A program made the position numbers and the translations under genes. From NCBI GenBank assembly GCA_028284725.1, contig JANQRD010000214.1:1-33918 (forward strand): a DNA stretch of 33,918 nucleotides. The letters run 5' to 3'. The stretch's first letter is position 1. Each line of letters starts with the position of its first letter. Positions 1-7,706 of this stretch are shown in pieces. The DNA comes from Allomuricauda sp. Lineage in GTDB: Bacteria; Bacteroidota; Bacteroidia; Flavobacteriales; Flavobacteriaceae. The notes below the pieces were generated by a model. It made no database searches. It had not been told where the DNA came from and saw only the letters and a list, made by a program, of their open reading frames with translations.

Positions 1-48
1 CAATATTCAATTTCAACACCACCAAAAAAACGAAACTATGTGCTTTAC

Positions 49-1323
49 TTAAAGGTCGTACTGTTTTATTTTGCGGTACAAGGTCCGTTCCGAAATTCCC
101 AATTCGGAAGCCGCTGCTTTACGTTTTCCGCGATTGCGCTCCAGTGATTTTTTGATGAGTTCAATTTCCTTTTCCTGTAAAGATAAGGTTTCTTCCTCTT
201 CGATTTCCTCGGCAAAATGATAACGGTCTTCCTGGGGTTGTGCCACCGCCGCGGTGGTCTCGACAACGGGTTCGGGCAGATGAAGGACCTCCGCTACATT
301 ATTTTCCTGTTGCGGTACTTCCTCCTCTTCCTTGTTGCCATATATTTTTCGGATAAGCGTCTCATTTTCCTCCTGTACTTTTTGTGTGTCCTTGTTTTTC
401 AGTAGCTCGAGGGTCAACTTTTTCAGATCGTTGAGGTCCCCTTTCATGTCGAAAAGCACTTTGTACAGTATTTCACGTTCGTTGCTGAAATCACTTTCCT
501 TTTTTTGTGTCCCCACCACTGCCGGAAGATTGGTCCTGTTGGCATTGGGCAAGTAACTGGACAATGTCCCTGCGGAAATTGTTCGATTTTCCTCCAAAAC
601 CGAGATCTGCTCCGCAATATTCCTAAGTTGTCTAATGTTTCCTGGCCATCTGTACTTGAGCAACAATTGAATGGCCTGCTCATCCAAACGAATAGTGGGC
701 ATCTTATACTTTTGTCCAAAATCCGAAGCGAACTTGCGAAACAGCAAGTGAATGTCCTCCTGGCGCTCGCGAAGAGGTGGAATATTAATTTCAACGGTGC
801 TCAATCTGTAGTAGAGATCCTCCCTAAATTTTTCCTTTTTGATGGCCTCAAACATATTGATGTTCGTGGCCGCCACGATCCGAACGTCAGTTTTCTGCAC
901 TTGGGATGAACCGACCTTTAGGAATTCCCCATTTTCCAGAACCCGTAGCAATCGAACTTGTGTGGTCAATGGAAGTTCCCCGACTTCGTCCAAAAAAATG
1001 GTTCCTCCGTCGGCCACCTCAAAATAACCGCTACGCGTTTGGGTAGCTCCTGTAAATGCACCTTTTTCGTGCCCAAAAAGCTCACTGTCTATTGTGCCCT
1101 CGGGAATGGCCCCACAGTTCACGGCAATGTATTTGGCATGCTTACGGTGCGAAAGGGAATGGATAATTTTTGGGATAGCTTCTTTACCAACCCCACTTTC
1201 CCCTGTTACCAAAACTGAAATATCGGTAGGGGCAACCTGAATGGCCTTTTCCAATGCCCGATTCAGTTTTATGTCGTTTCCAATGAGTTCGAAACGTTGT
1301 TTTATGGATTGTACTGATTCCAT
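49..1323 (-). CDS. Sigma-54-dependent transcriptional activator (AAA+ and Fis-type HTH, no sensor domain)
   Basis: A bacterial enhancer-binding protein that uses ATP hydrolysis to open sigma-54 RNA polymerase complexes. In the 424-residue product I see Walker A GESGVGKE (about 41-48), the sigma-54 contact loop GAFTGA (88-93), Walker B GGTIFLDE (106-113) and a C-terminal Fis-type helix-turn-helix (ELGISERTLYRKIKQ). Only about 15 residues precede the AAA+ domain, so there is no receiver, GAF or PAS domain; a long acidic, low-complexity linker separates AAA+ from the HTH. The ATG at 1323 is preferred to the upstream in-frame start because the latter lies inside the palindromic repeats at 1330-1396. 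It follows miaB on the same strand and is probably co-transcribed. In related genomes an lptE gene often follows; a possible GTG or TTG start (Leu-Lys-Leu-Asn-Ile) is visible at the window edge near 14-22 but is too short to call. Confidence 0.93.
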   Translation of the reverse strand: MESVQSIKQRFELIGNDIKLNRALEKAIQVAPTDISVLVTGESGVGKEAIPKIIHSLSHRKHAKYIAVNCGAIPEGTIDSELFGHEKGAFTGATQTRSGYFEVADGGTIFLDEVGELPLTTQVRLLRVLENGEFLKVGSSQVQKTDVRIVAATNINMFEAIKKEKFREDLYYRLSTVEINIPPLRERQEDIHLLFRKFASDFGQKYKMPTIRLDEQAIQLLLKYRWPGNIRQLRNIAEQISVLEENRTISAGTLSSYLPNANRTNLPAVVGTQKKESDFSNEREILYKVLFDMKGDLNDLKKLTLELLKNKDTQKVQEENETLIRKIYGNKEEEEVPQQENNVAEVLHLPEPVVETTAAVAQPQEDRYHFAEEIEEEETLSLQEKEIELIKKSLERNRGKRKAAASELGISERTLYRKIKQYDL

Positions 1324-1329
1324 TTTCTT

Positions 1330-1396
1330 GTCATTCCTGCGTAAGGCAGGAATCTTTTGTTTAATTATTGGATTCCGCATCAAGTGCGGAATGACC
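1330..1396. repeat. Inverted pair of palindromic GTCATTCC repeats between miaB and the sigma-54 gene
   Basis: Two short palindromes face each other. The first (1330-1354) begins GTCATTCCTGC and folds back with GCAGGAATC. The second (1370-1396) is a diverged copy on the other strand, ending GCGGAATGACC. Each can form its own hairpin and the two can also pair with each other. They fill almost the whole gap between the miaB stop and the next start, so they would lie inside the shared mRNA. This type of dispersed REP-like element is common in Flavobacteriaceae. Confidence 0.75.
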
Positions 1397-1403
1397 CAAT
1401 GCT

Positions 1404-2867
1404 TTAGTTATTGTCTGAATAACCCACCGCCTCACCGATAAGGGTAGCGGAGGTACATTCATTAATTTTTACGTTCACAAAGTCACCTACCTTATATTGT
1501 TCTTTTGGAAAGACCACCACGGTGTTCTGCGAATTCCGTCCCATCCAATGGGCGTCCGATTTTTTGGAAAGCCCCTCAATCAGAACCTCCTCCACTTTTC
1601 CAACATGCTGTTGGGTTCGGTAAAGTCCATGTTTTTGTTGTAGGTCGATGATTTCCCTTAACCTTCTTTTCTTGGTTTCCTCTGGAATATCGTCTTCCAA
1701 TTTTCGGGCTGCCAGGGTACCTGGTCTCTCGGAATAGGCGAACATAAATCCAAAGTCATATTTTACATATTCCATAAGACTCAAAGTGTCCTGATGATCT
1801 TCTTCAGTCTCTGTTGGAAATCCAGCAATCATATCCTGGCTTATCGCACAATCGGGAATAATTGTCCGAATATTGTCGATCAGTTCAAAGTATTCCTCAC
1901 GTGTATGAAGTCGGTTCATGGCCTTTAGAATGCGATTGCTGCCGCTTTGAACCGGTAGGTGAATATAGTTGCAGATGTTGGTGTACTTCGCCATGGTCTC
2001 AATCACATCCAGAGTCATGTCCTGTGGATTTGAGGTTGAAAAACGAATCCGCATTTTAGGTTGTTCCTGTGCAACCATCTCCAACAGTTTGGCAAAATTC
2101 ACGGAGGTTGCCTTTTGCATTTCCGTGGCCTTTTCAAAGTCCTTTTTTAATCCTCCTCCGTACCAGAGGTAACTATCGACATTCTGACCCAACAAAGTGA
2201 TTTCTTTGAATCCTTTGGCCCAAAGATCGTTCACTTCCTCAAGAATGGATTGTGGATTTCGACTACGCTCACGTCCACGGGTAAAGGGGACCACACAAAA
2301 AGTGCACATGTTGTCACACCCTCTGGTGATGGAGACGAATGCAGTCACCCCGTTGGAATTCAATCGAACTGGGGCAACATCTCCATAGGTTTCATCTTTG
2401 GAAAGGATAACATTTACTGCATTTCTTCCCTCGTCAATTTCTTGAATGAGGTTAGGGAGGTCTTTATAGGCATCGGGGCCTACGACCATATCAACGATTT
2501 TCTCTTCTTCCAAAAACTTGCTCTTCAGTCGTTCCGCCATACAGCCCAACACCCCGACCTTCATTCCTGGATTGATTTTTTTAACGGCATTGAACTTTTC
2601 CAAACGTTTGCGTACGGTAAGTTCTGCTTTCTCACGAATGGAACAGGTGTTCACCAAAACAAGATCTGCCTCTTCCAGTTGTTGGGTAGTGTTGAAACCT
2701 TCCTTAGCCAATATGGAGGCAACAATTTCGCTGTCGGAAAAATTCATCTGGCAACCGTAGCTTTCAATATAAAGCTTTCGTTGGTTGCCTTCATTTTTTT
2801 CCAACGTCATTGTGCTACCCTGTTGACTTTCGTCTATTACCTTCTCTATTTCTTCGTTCCTAATCAT
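1404..2867 (-). CDS. miaB: tRNA-2-methylthio-N6-dimethylallyladenosine synthase MiaB
   Basis: A radical-SAM methylthiotransferase that converts i6A37 to ms2i6A37 in tRNAs reading UNN codons; cytosolic. The 487-residue product shows the three-part family layout. The N-terminal MTTase domain has cysteines at 39 (ESYGCQMN), 75 (VNTCSIR) and 109 (LGCMAER), which bind the auxiliary 4Fe-4S cluster. The radical-SAM core has the C-x3-C-x2-C motif at 184, 188 and 191 ([10 protein letters not shown]). A TRAM domain lies at the C terminus. The extra N-terminal stretch of about 30 residues before KLYIESYGC is usual in Bacteroidetes. It starts close behind a good promoter (2885-2916) and is followed by the sigma-54 activator on the same strand. 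Confidence 0.97.
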   Translation of the reverse strand: MIRNEEIEKVIDESQQGSTMTLEKNEGNQRKLYIESYGCQMNFSDSEIVASILAKEGFNTTQQLEEADLVLVNTCSIREKAELTVRKRLEKFNAVKKINPGMKVGVLGCMAERLKSKFLEEEKIVDMVVGPDAYKDLPNLIQEIDEGRNAVNVILSKDETYGDVAPVRLNSNGVTAFVSITRGCDNMCTFCVVPFTRGRERSRNPQSILEEVNDLWAKGFKEITLLGQNVDSYLWYGGGLKKDFEKATEMQKATSVNFAKLLEMVAQEQPKMRIRFSTSNPQDMTLDVIETMAKYTNICNYIHLPVQSGSNRILKAMNRLHTREEYFELIDNIRTIIPDCAISQDMIAGFPTETEEDHQDTLSLMEYVKYDFGFMFAYSERPGTLAARKLEDDIPEETKKRRLREIIDLQQKHGLYRTQQHVGKVEEVLIEGLSKKSDAHWMGRNSQNTVVVFPKEQYKVGDFVNVKINECTSATLIGEAVGYSDNN

Positions 2868-2884
2868 TTTGATATAATGGGATG

Positions 2885-2916
2885 CAAAGATAATGCATTA
2901 TCCATTTTGGTGACAA
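2885..2916 (-). promoter_or_regulatory. Bacteroidetes-type promoter of miaB
   Basis: On the minus strand a perfect TAnnTTTG box (TATCTTTG, 2885-2892) lies 21 bases downstream of a TTG (2914-2916), the geometry of the Bacteroidetes sigma-A promoter (-33 TTG, -7 TAnnTTTG). It leaves a short leader before the ATG at 2867. Confidence 0.6.
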
Positions 2917-2953
2917 TTTGGCAGTTGAATATTGAAGAAGGGATATTTTCGGT

Positions 2954-3868
2954 CTATAAAAAGTTGTCCGTGGCTTTGTAGGCATCAATGACTGCTTGTT
3001 CTCCCTCTGCACCTTCCATCGAATTGCCATGTTCCATCCCTAAAATGTCTTTGTAGCCTTTGCTATGGATAAATTTGAAGACGTTTTTGTAGTTGATTTC
3101 TCCAGTTGTTGGCTCCTTTCTTCCGGGATTGTCCCCAATCTGGAAATATCCGATTTCATCCCAACATGCCTCAATATTGGGAATGAGGTTGCCCTCTTGG
3201 ATTTGTTGGTGGTATATATCGAATAAAATCTTGCATGAAGGTGAATCAACGGCCTTGCAAATTTCAAAGGCTTGGGGGCTTTCTGAAAGAAAGAGACCAG
3301 GATGGTTCCGGAAGTTCAAAGGCTCCAGAACCATTACCAGACCATGGGGTTCCAATATATCGGAAGCTCTTTTTAAGGATTCCACAACATGGGCAGTCTG
3401 ATAGCCTATATTTTGTCTTAGATCCACATGGCCAGGAACCACGGTCATCCATTTGGCGTTTACCCGTTTGGCCACTTCCACGGAATCTTTGACCTGGGCA
3501 AGGAACTCTTCCCTTAAATCTTTCTTGCCACTGGCCAGATTGGGTTCTTTCCAATAGATATCATGGGCTACAAAAACTCCCATTTCAATTCCCCTTTTCG
3601 CCATGGTGCTCGCCATTTTTTCTTGAAGTTCCACAGTTCTTTTTTTCATTCCATTATCCTCAAAGGCGGTAAAACCTTGGTCGGCCATAAAATTTAGCTG
3701 ATCTATGGGATTTTCCCCAGCCATATTTTTAAACATGCCCAGATGCGGTGCATATTTCAGGTTGAAACTATGTTTTATCGGCTTAGGTCCTGCTGCAAAA
3801 ATATTTGGGGATGCTCCCAAAGCAGCGCCAGCCATGGCGGTACTATGTATAAAAGTTCTTCTTTTCAT
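2954..3868 (-). CDS. Tat-exported TIM-barrel sugar isomerase/epimerase (hydroxypyruvate isomerase-like)
   Basis: A xylose-isomerase-like TIM-barrel protein of 304 residues, related to hydroxypyruvate isomerases and AP-endonuclease-family-2 sugar epimerases; the substrate is not known. The start at 3868 gives MKRRTFIHST followed by a hydrophobic AMAGAALGA stretch, a twin-arginine signal, so folded export to the periplasm is likely. The upstream in-frame start at 4021 would read through the end of the neighbouring dehydrogenase gene and bury the signal, so I reject it. Barrel features include VVPGHVD, MVLEPLN, ILFDIYHQQ and GYFQIGDNPGR; the conserved acidic and His residues are typical metal ligands. 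It begins 20 bases after the stop of the Gfo/Idh/MocA gene and is the last gene of that operon. Confidence 0.9.
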   Translation of the reverse strand: MKRRTFIHSTAMAGAALGASPNIFAAGPKPIKHSFNLKYAPHLGMFKNMAGENPIDQLNFMADQGFTAFEDNGMKKRTVELQEKMASTMAKRGIEMGVFVAHDIYWKEPNLASGKKDLREEFLAQVKDSVEVAKRVNAKWMTVVPGHVDLRQNIGYQTAHVVESLKRASDILEPHGLVMVLEPLNFRNHPGLFLSESPQAFEICKAVDSPSCKILFDIYHQQIQEGNLIPNIEACWDEIGYFQIGDNPGRKEPTTGEINYKNVFKFIHSKGYKDILGMEHGNSMEGAEGEQAVIDAYKATDNFL

Positions 3869-3888
3869 TTTTTTATATGGCTTATTAT

Positions 3889-5220
3889 TTAGGAAAATTT
3901 GGTCACACCAGGTATTGGGATGGGATATTTTCCTTCTGCGTCCGGTAGGGTTGGGGGATTGGAATTCCATGTAGGATTCTCTGGCACCAAACTCAAATCT
4001 GAATTCAATGCCTGCTCCCAAGTTATAGTTTGCCCTGAATAGGTGGCCATTCTTCCCATGATTGCTGTTAAGGTGGATTTGGCCCCATGCTCTGCGTCAG
4101 CTATTACCTCCTTTTTTCTGATGGAAGCAAATAGTCGATCGTGTTCCACCTGATACGGATTGGGATCATGTTCCTTACTTGCATTCAGTAAAGTTGTGCC
4201 TTCCAGATCGGTGACAATTCCTTTTCTTGCGACTATGCCTCCCTTGGTGCCTTGGAACACTTCGTCAACCCTACTAAAGCATCCTTTTTGGTGTCTGCAC
4301 TGACTGGCGATTACCGCTCCACCTGGGTAAGTGAACTCCACAAAGTGGTGATCGTAAATTTCCCCGTGATCCAGCCCATTCCGGGTCTGGCGTCCACCCA
4401 TACCTTGGGCCGAAGCTGGATATTCGCCAATAAACCAATTGGCCACATCAATGTTATGGATATGTTGCTCCAAGATGTGATCGCCACACAACCAATTAAA
4501 ATAGTACCAGTTGCGCATCTGGTATTCCATCTCTGTTTGTTGTGGCTGTCTTGCCCTAACCCATACCCCAGCACTGTTCCAATACACTTGGCCGGAAACA
4601 ATTTTTCCAACGGTTCCATTTTGAATCTGCTCGTAAAGTGCATTGTATTTTTTTTCATATCGGCGTTGCAGTCCAACTACCACGTTGAGTTTTTTCTCCT
4701 TGGCAAGTTTGGCACTTTTCAAAATACGTCTTACTCCAACCGAATCAGTGGCTACAGGCTTTTCCATAAAGACATGCTTGTCCTGGGCAATGGCATATTC
4801 GAAATGTTGGGGACGAAACCCGGGGGGTGTTGTAAGAATGACCACATCTGCCATGTTTATGGCGTCCTTATAGGCATCGAAACCTACAAAACGGTTTTTT
4901 TCCTTCACCTTGATTTTACGTTCTCCTTCAAAATGTTCGGTAATGCCGGCCAAACTTTTTTCAAGTCGATCTTGGAAAGCATCCGCCATGGCCACCAGTT
5001 CCACATCGGGATCAGCGGTTAGGGCTTGTACGGCAGCTCCGGTACCCCGTCCCCCGCAGCCTACTACGGCCAGTTTCAATTTTTCGTTTCCGACCACATG
5101 TCCCATTGCATTCAAGGGAATGTTGCTGGTCATCAAAGCTCCTGTTGCGAGACCGGTGGTTTTAACGAACGATCTTCGATTTAATTTTTCTGTTGCTCTG
5201 TTTTTGCGAGTTTGCGACAT
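3889..5220 (-). CDS. Tat-exported Gfo/Idh/MocA-family oxidoreductase
   Basis: An NAD(P)-dependent sugar or polyol dehydrogenase of the glucose-fructose oxidoreductase family, 443 residues. The start at 5220 puts a twin-arginine motif (NRRSFVKTTG) in front of a hydrophobic stretch ending IPLNA, so the enzyme is probably exported folded with its cofactor. The Rossmann motif is VVGCGGRGTG. The family catalytic lysine is in MEKPV, and GDHILEQHIHNIDVANW supplies the downstream active-site acid and His residues. It starts 4 bases after the stop of the SUMF1-domain gene and is followed after 20 bases by the TIM-barrel isomerase, so the three form one operon. Family knowledge supports oxidation at a sugar carbon with bound NADP(H); the actual substrate cannot be read from the sequence. 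Confidence 0.92.
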   Translation of the reverse strand: MSQTRKNRATEKLNRRSFVKTTGLATGALMTSNIPLNAMGHVVGNEKLKLAVVGCGGRGTGAAVQALTADPDVELVAMADAFQDRLEKSLAGITEHFEGERKIKVKEKNRFVGFDAYKDAINMADVVILTTPPGFRPQHFEYAIAQDKHVFMEKPVATDSVGVRRILKSAKLAKEKKLNVVVGLQRRYEKKYNALYEQIQNGTVGKIVSGQVYWNSAGVWVRARQPQQTEMEYQMRNWYYFNWLCGDHILEQHIHNIDVANWFIGEYPASAQGMGGRQTRNGLDHGEIYDHHFVEFTYPGGAVIASQCRHQKGCFSRVDEVFQGTKGGIVARKGIVTDLEGTTLLNASKEHDPNPYQVEHDRLFASIRKKEVIADAEHGAKSTLTAIMGRMATYSGQTITWEQALNSDLSLVPENPTWNSNPPTLPDAEGKYPIPIPGVTKFS

Positions 5221-5224
5221 GGTT

Positions 5225-6202
5225 TTAGTTTGTATGTTTTTCTTTCCAGTATGTTTTTTGCTCCTCAGCATTGGGAGTATTGTAAGGTCTCACGATTCTG
5301 AACCCAATAAAAGGGGCATCGGTATGCCACCATTTGCTTTTAGGGATTTGAGGATCTCTCATTTTCCATTTTTTGGTGGAGGGTTTTCGTGAAGCGCTTC
5401 TAAGCTGTTCCGCAGGGTCTATCCACGAACCTCCCCGTAAGGTACGAGGGTATGTTTTATCCGGTTTGATAAAGGGGTTTTGATTGGTTTTTTTTCTTCT
5501 TTTTGAATACGTGTCCTTGCTGTATTTATCCAAGGTCCATTCGGCTACGTTGCCATGCATGTCGTACAGGCCCCAGGCATTGGGTTTTTTAAGGCCCACT
5601 TTGTGCGAAGTGCTATCGCTGTTTTGTTTGGACCATGCGTATTCGTTCAAGTGTGAAGCGTCATCCCCAAAAGAGAACGCGGTCAGCGTATTTGCCCTGC
5701 ATGCGTATTCCCATTCGGCTTCTGTGGGCAATCGATAAAAATTTCCTGTCATAGCGGAGAGCCATTCGCAGAATTTGGACGCCGCATACTGTGTCATGTT
5801 AACAGCTGGAAATCCTGCCAAGCCCATTCCATGGTGCATATCTACATAAGGTATTGTGGCCCCGGAAACAGTATCAACCGTTAGAAAAACCTCGTCGCCC
5901 AAATTTTCCGTTTTTCTTTGGCCATCAATGGTCCGTTCCACAAACAAATTATAGAGGTCCCAAGTAATTTCATACTGGGCCATCCAGAAAGGGGCAATTT
6001 CCACTTTGTGGGCGGGACCTTCATCTGTAGCTCTGCCATGTTCTTCTTTTGGACTTCCCATTGTAAAAGTTCCACCTTTGATAGGAACCATTTGAATTTC
6101 AACTTCGGTTCCAGAAATACGTTGTTTATAGGCCTCAAAAGGCTTTTGGGCCGAAATGCTGATACAGAATAACAGATGAATCAGTAATAAAAGTGCTCTC
6201 AA
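5225..6202 (-). CDS. Exported SUMF1/FGE-sulfatase-domain protein, not a true formylglycine-generating enzyme
   Basis: The 325-residue product has a Sec signal (MRALLLLIHLLFCISISAQ) and one SUMF1-type domain, recognisable from GGTFTMGSP, AQYEITWDLYNLF, YRLPTEAEWEYACR, DMHGNVAEW, LRGGSW and a final FIGFRIVRP. The C-terminal part lacks the pair of cysteines that form the active site of formylglycine-generating enzymes, so a structural or binding role, as in GldK, is more likely than sulfatase activation. The start codon is TTG (6200-6202): there is no in-frame ATG nearby upstream, and any internal ATG would remove the signal peptide. It is the first gene of the operon with the two Tat-exported sugar enzymes. 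Confidence 0.87.
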   Translation of the reverse strand: MRALLLLIHLLFCISISAQKPFEAYKQRISGTEVEIQMVPIKGGTFTMGSPKEEHGRATDEGPAHKVEIAPFWMAQYEITWDLYNLFVERTIDGQRKTENLGDEVFLTVDTVSGATIPYVDMHHGMGLAGFPAVNMTQYAASKFCEWLSAMTGNFYRLPTEAEWEYACRANTLTAFSFGDDASHLNEYAWSKQNSDSTSHKVGLKKPNAWGLYDMHGNVAEWTLDKYSKDTYSKRRKKTNQNPFIKPDKTYPRTLRGGSWIDPAEQLRSASRKPSTKKWKMRDPQIPKSKWWHTDAPFIGFRIVRPYNTPNAEEQKTYWKEKHTN

Positions 6203-6219
6203 TATGAAGGAATTATCAA

Positions 6220-6251
6220 TAAAAGTATGGTTTTATCCACCACGTATTCAA
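6220..6251 (-). promoter_or_regulatory. Possible promoter of the SUMF1/dehydrogenase/isomerase operon
   Basis: On the minus strand TACTTTTA (6220-6227, 7 of 8 to TAnnTTTG once the free positions are counted) lies 21 bases downstream of TTG (6249-6251). The spacing is the same as at miaB, but the last base of the -7 box is off consensus. Confidence 0.35.
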
Positions 6252-6333
6252 TTTTTTTTGTGAAAAACAAACGCAACTTTGTTTAAGCATTTTAATCTAT
6301 TTGGTGTTATCTATCCAAAAAACTTAAACAACA

Positions 6334-7587
6334 ATGAAAAAGAAAGTTCTCTTGATGCTAACTCTAGTAGCACTTGTATTTGTTTCCTGCAACAACGACG
6401 ACAATAACGATGGCTATGCTGAATATTTGGTGGCGCGACCATTGGTGATCAGTAAAGCTGAATTTGCCAGTAGCGTGGATGTAATTGCCCCGCGTCCGAT
6501 TGATGAGTCAGGTAAAGTTTACACTTATCAGGACTACATTTTTATCAACGATAAATATCAAGGCGTTCATGTAATCGACAACAGTAATCCAGAGCAACCT
6601 AGAAAAGAGGCATTTATTAAAATACCAGGCAATGTCGATATCTCGGTGAAGGATGATTTTCTGTACGCAGACAGTTTAATGGACTTGATTGTTTTGGACA
6701 TATCCGATTTAGGAAATATCCAACAGGTGAACCGATTGGAAAATGTCCTTTATAACAATGTATTTTGGCCTTTTGAGGCGGACATTGTGGAATACGAAGG
6801 ATATGACTATGAAAACGAAATTCTTATAGGCTGGGAAACCGTAACCGAGCGAAGGTTGATCGAGGAGGTACAACAAGACGACGGATGGGGATTTTTCGGG
6901 AATGATGCTGCGTTGGCTGAAGCCGCCGATGGAGGTACAGGTGAAGGTGGTTCTCTAGCACGATTTAAAATTGTGGATGACTACTTGTATGCTGTGGATA
7001 GCCACAATATTAATGTCTTCGATATTTCTGATTTGGAAAATCCACAGGATTTGGAAGATGTGTACGCTGGATTTGATATTGAAACCATTTTCAATCGAGG
7101 GGAGTATCTATTTTTGGGAAGCATGCGGGGCATGTACATTTATGACATCTCTTCTCCCGCCACTCCAACATTCGTTTCCGAGTTCCAGCATGGAACCGCC
7201 TGTGACCCCGTGGTGGTGGATGGCGATTACGCTTATGTGACCCTTCGCGGTGGTAACGGGTGTGGCGCTTTGGAAAGTGGCCTGTTCATTGTTGATATTT
7301 CCAATATAGAAAATCCAAAGTTGGCGATTGACTATCCCATGGACGAACCCTATGGTTTGGGCATCAAGGATGAAAAACTTTTCGTGTGTGATGGCTCATC
7401 AGGACTAAAGGTTTATGATAAGACCGATATTATGGACCTTAAAGCGTTAAACCATTTTAAAGATATTGTAACCTTTGATGTCATTCCTTTAGAAAGTCAT
7501 TTGATTATGGTAGGCGATGAAGTGCTCTATCAATACGAATATTTGGATGACAAAATCAGGCTGATTAGCCAGATCGGTCTCGATTAA
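6334..7587 (+). CDS. LVIVD-repeat beta-propeller lipoprotein
   Basis: A 417-residue surface or periplasmic lipoprotein. MKKKVLLMLTLVALVFVSC is a lipoprotein signal, and the residues after the cysteine (NNDDNND) are polar and acidic, fitting the export signal that sends Bacteroidetes lipoproteins to the cell surface. The body contains several LVIVD-type units (GVHVIDNSNPEQP, LIVLDISDLGN, INVFDISDLENPQ, MYIYDISSPATP, LFIVDISNIENPK), each about 40-60 residues apart, which build a beta-propeller. No catalytic residues are evident and the function of this family is unknown. It is transcribed away from the preceding minus-strand operon and ends in a strong terminator, so it appears to be a single-gene unit. 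Confidence 0.9.
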   Translation: MKKKVLLMLTLVALVFVSCNNDDNNDGYAEYLVARPLVISKAEFASSVDVIAPRPIDESGKVYTYQDYIFINDKYQGVHVIDNSNPEQPRKEAFIKIPGNVDISVKDDFLYADSLMDLIVLDISDLGNIQQVNRLENVLYNNVFWPFEADIVEYEGYDYENEILIGWETVTERRLIEEVQQDDGWGFFGNDAALAEAADGGTGEGGSLARFKIVDDYLYAVDSHNINVFDISDLENPQDLEDVYAGFDIETIFNRGEYLFLGSMRGMYIYDISSPATPTFVSEFQHGTACDPVVVDGDYAYVTLRGGNGCGALESGLFIVDISNIENPKLAIDYPMDEPYGLGIKDEKLFVCDGSSGLKVYDKTDIMDLKALNHFKDIVTFDVIPLESHLIMVGDEVLYQYEYLDDKIRLISQIGLD

Positions 7588-7607
7588 GACCACACAATAA
7601 CATGATT

Positions 7608-7638
7608 AAATATCCCGTTTTTAGCGGGATATTTTTTT
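7608..7638 (+). terminator. Intrinsic terminator after the LVIVD lipoprotein gene
   Basis: A 10-bp perfect stem AAATATCCCG / CGGGATATTT around a 7-base loop, running into a row of seven T residues, 20 bases after the stop codon. Confidence 0.9.
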
Positions 7639-7679
7639 GTTGAGGGTTTTGTGCAAAATCCAAAATCGAAAAATTGATA

Positions 7680-7687
7680 TACTTTTG
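7680..7687 (+). promoter_or_regulatory. -7 box of the topA promoter
   Basis: TACTTTTG matches TAnnTTTG exactly and lies 19 bases before the ATG at 7707. I see no convincing TTG at the usual -33 spacing. Confidence 0.45.
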
Positions 7688-7706
7688 TTACCTCAAAACC
7701 CATTGC

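Noticed and set aside
3869-4021. Upstream extension of the TIM-barrel isomerase
   Set aside because: It would overlap the dehydrogenase gene and hide the twin-arginine signal.
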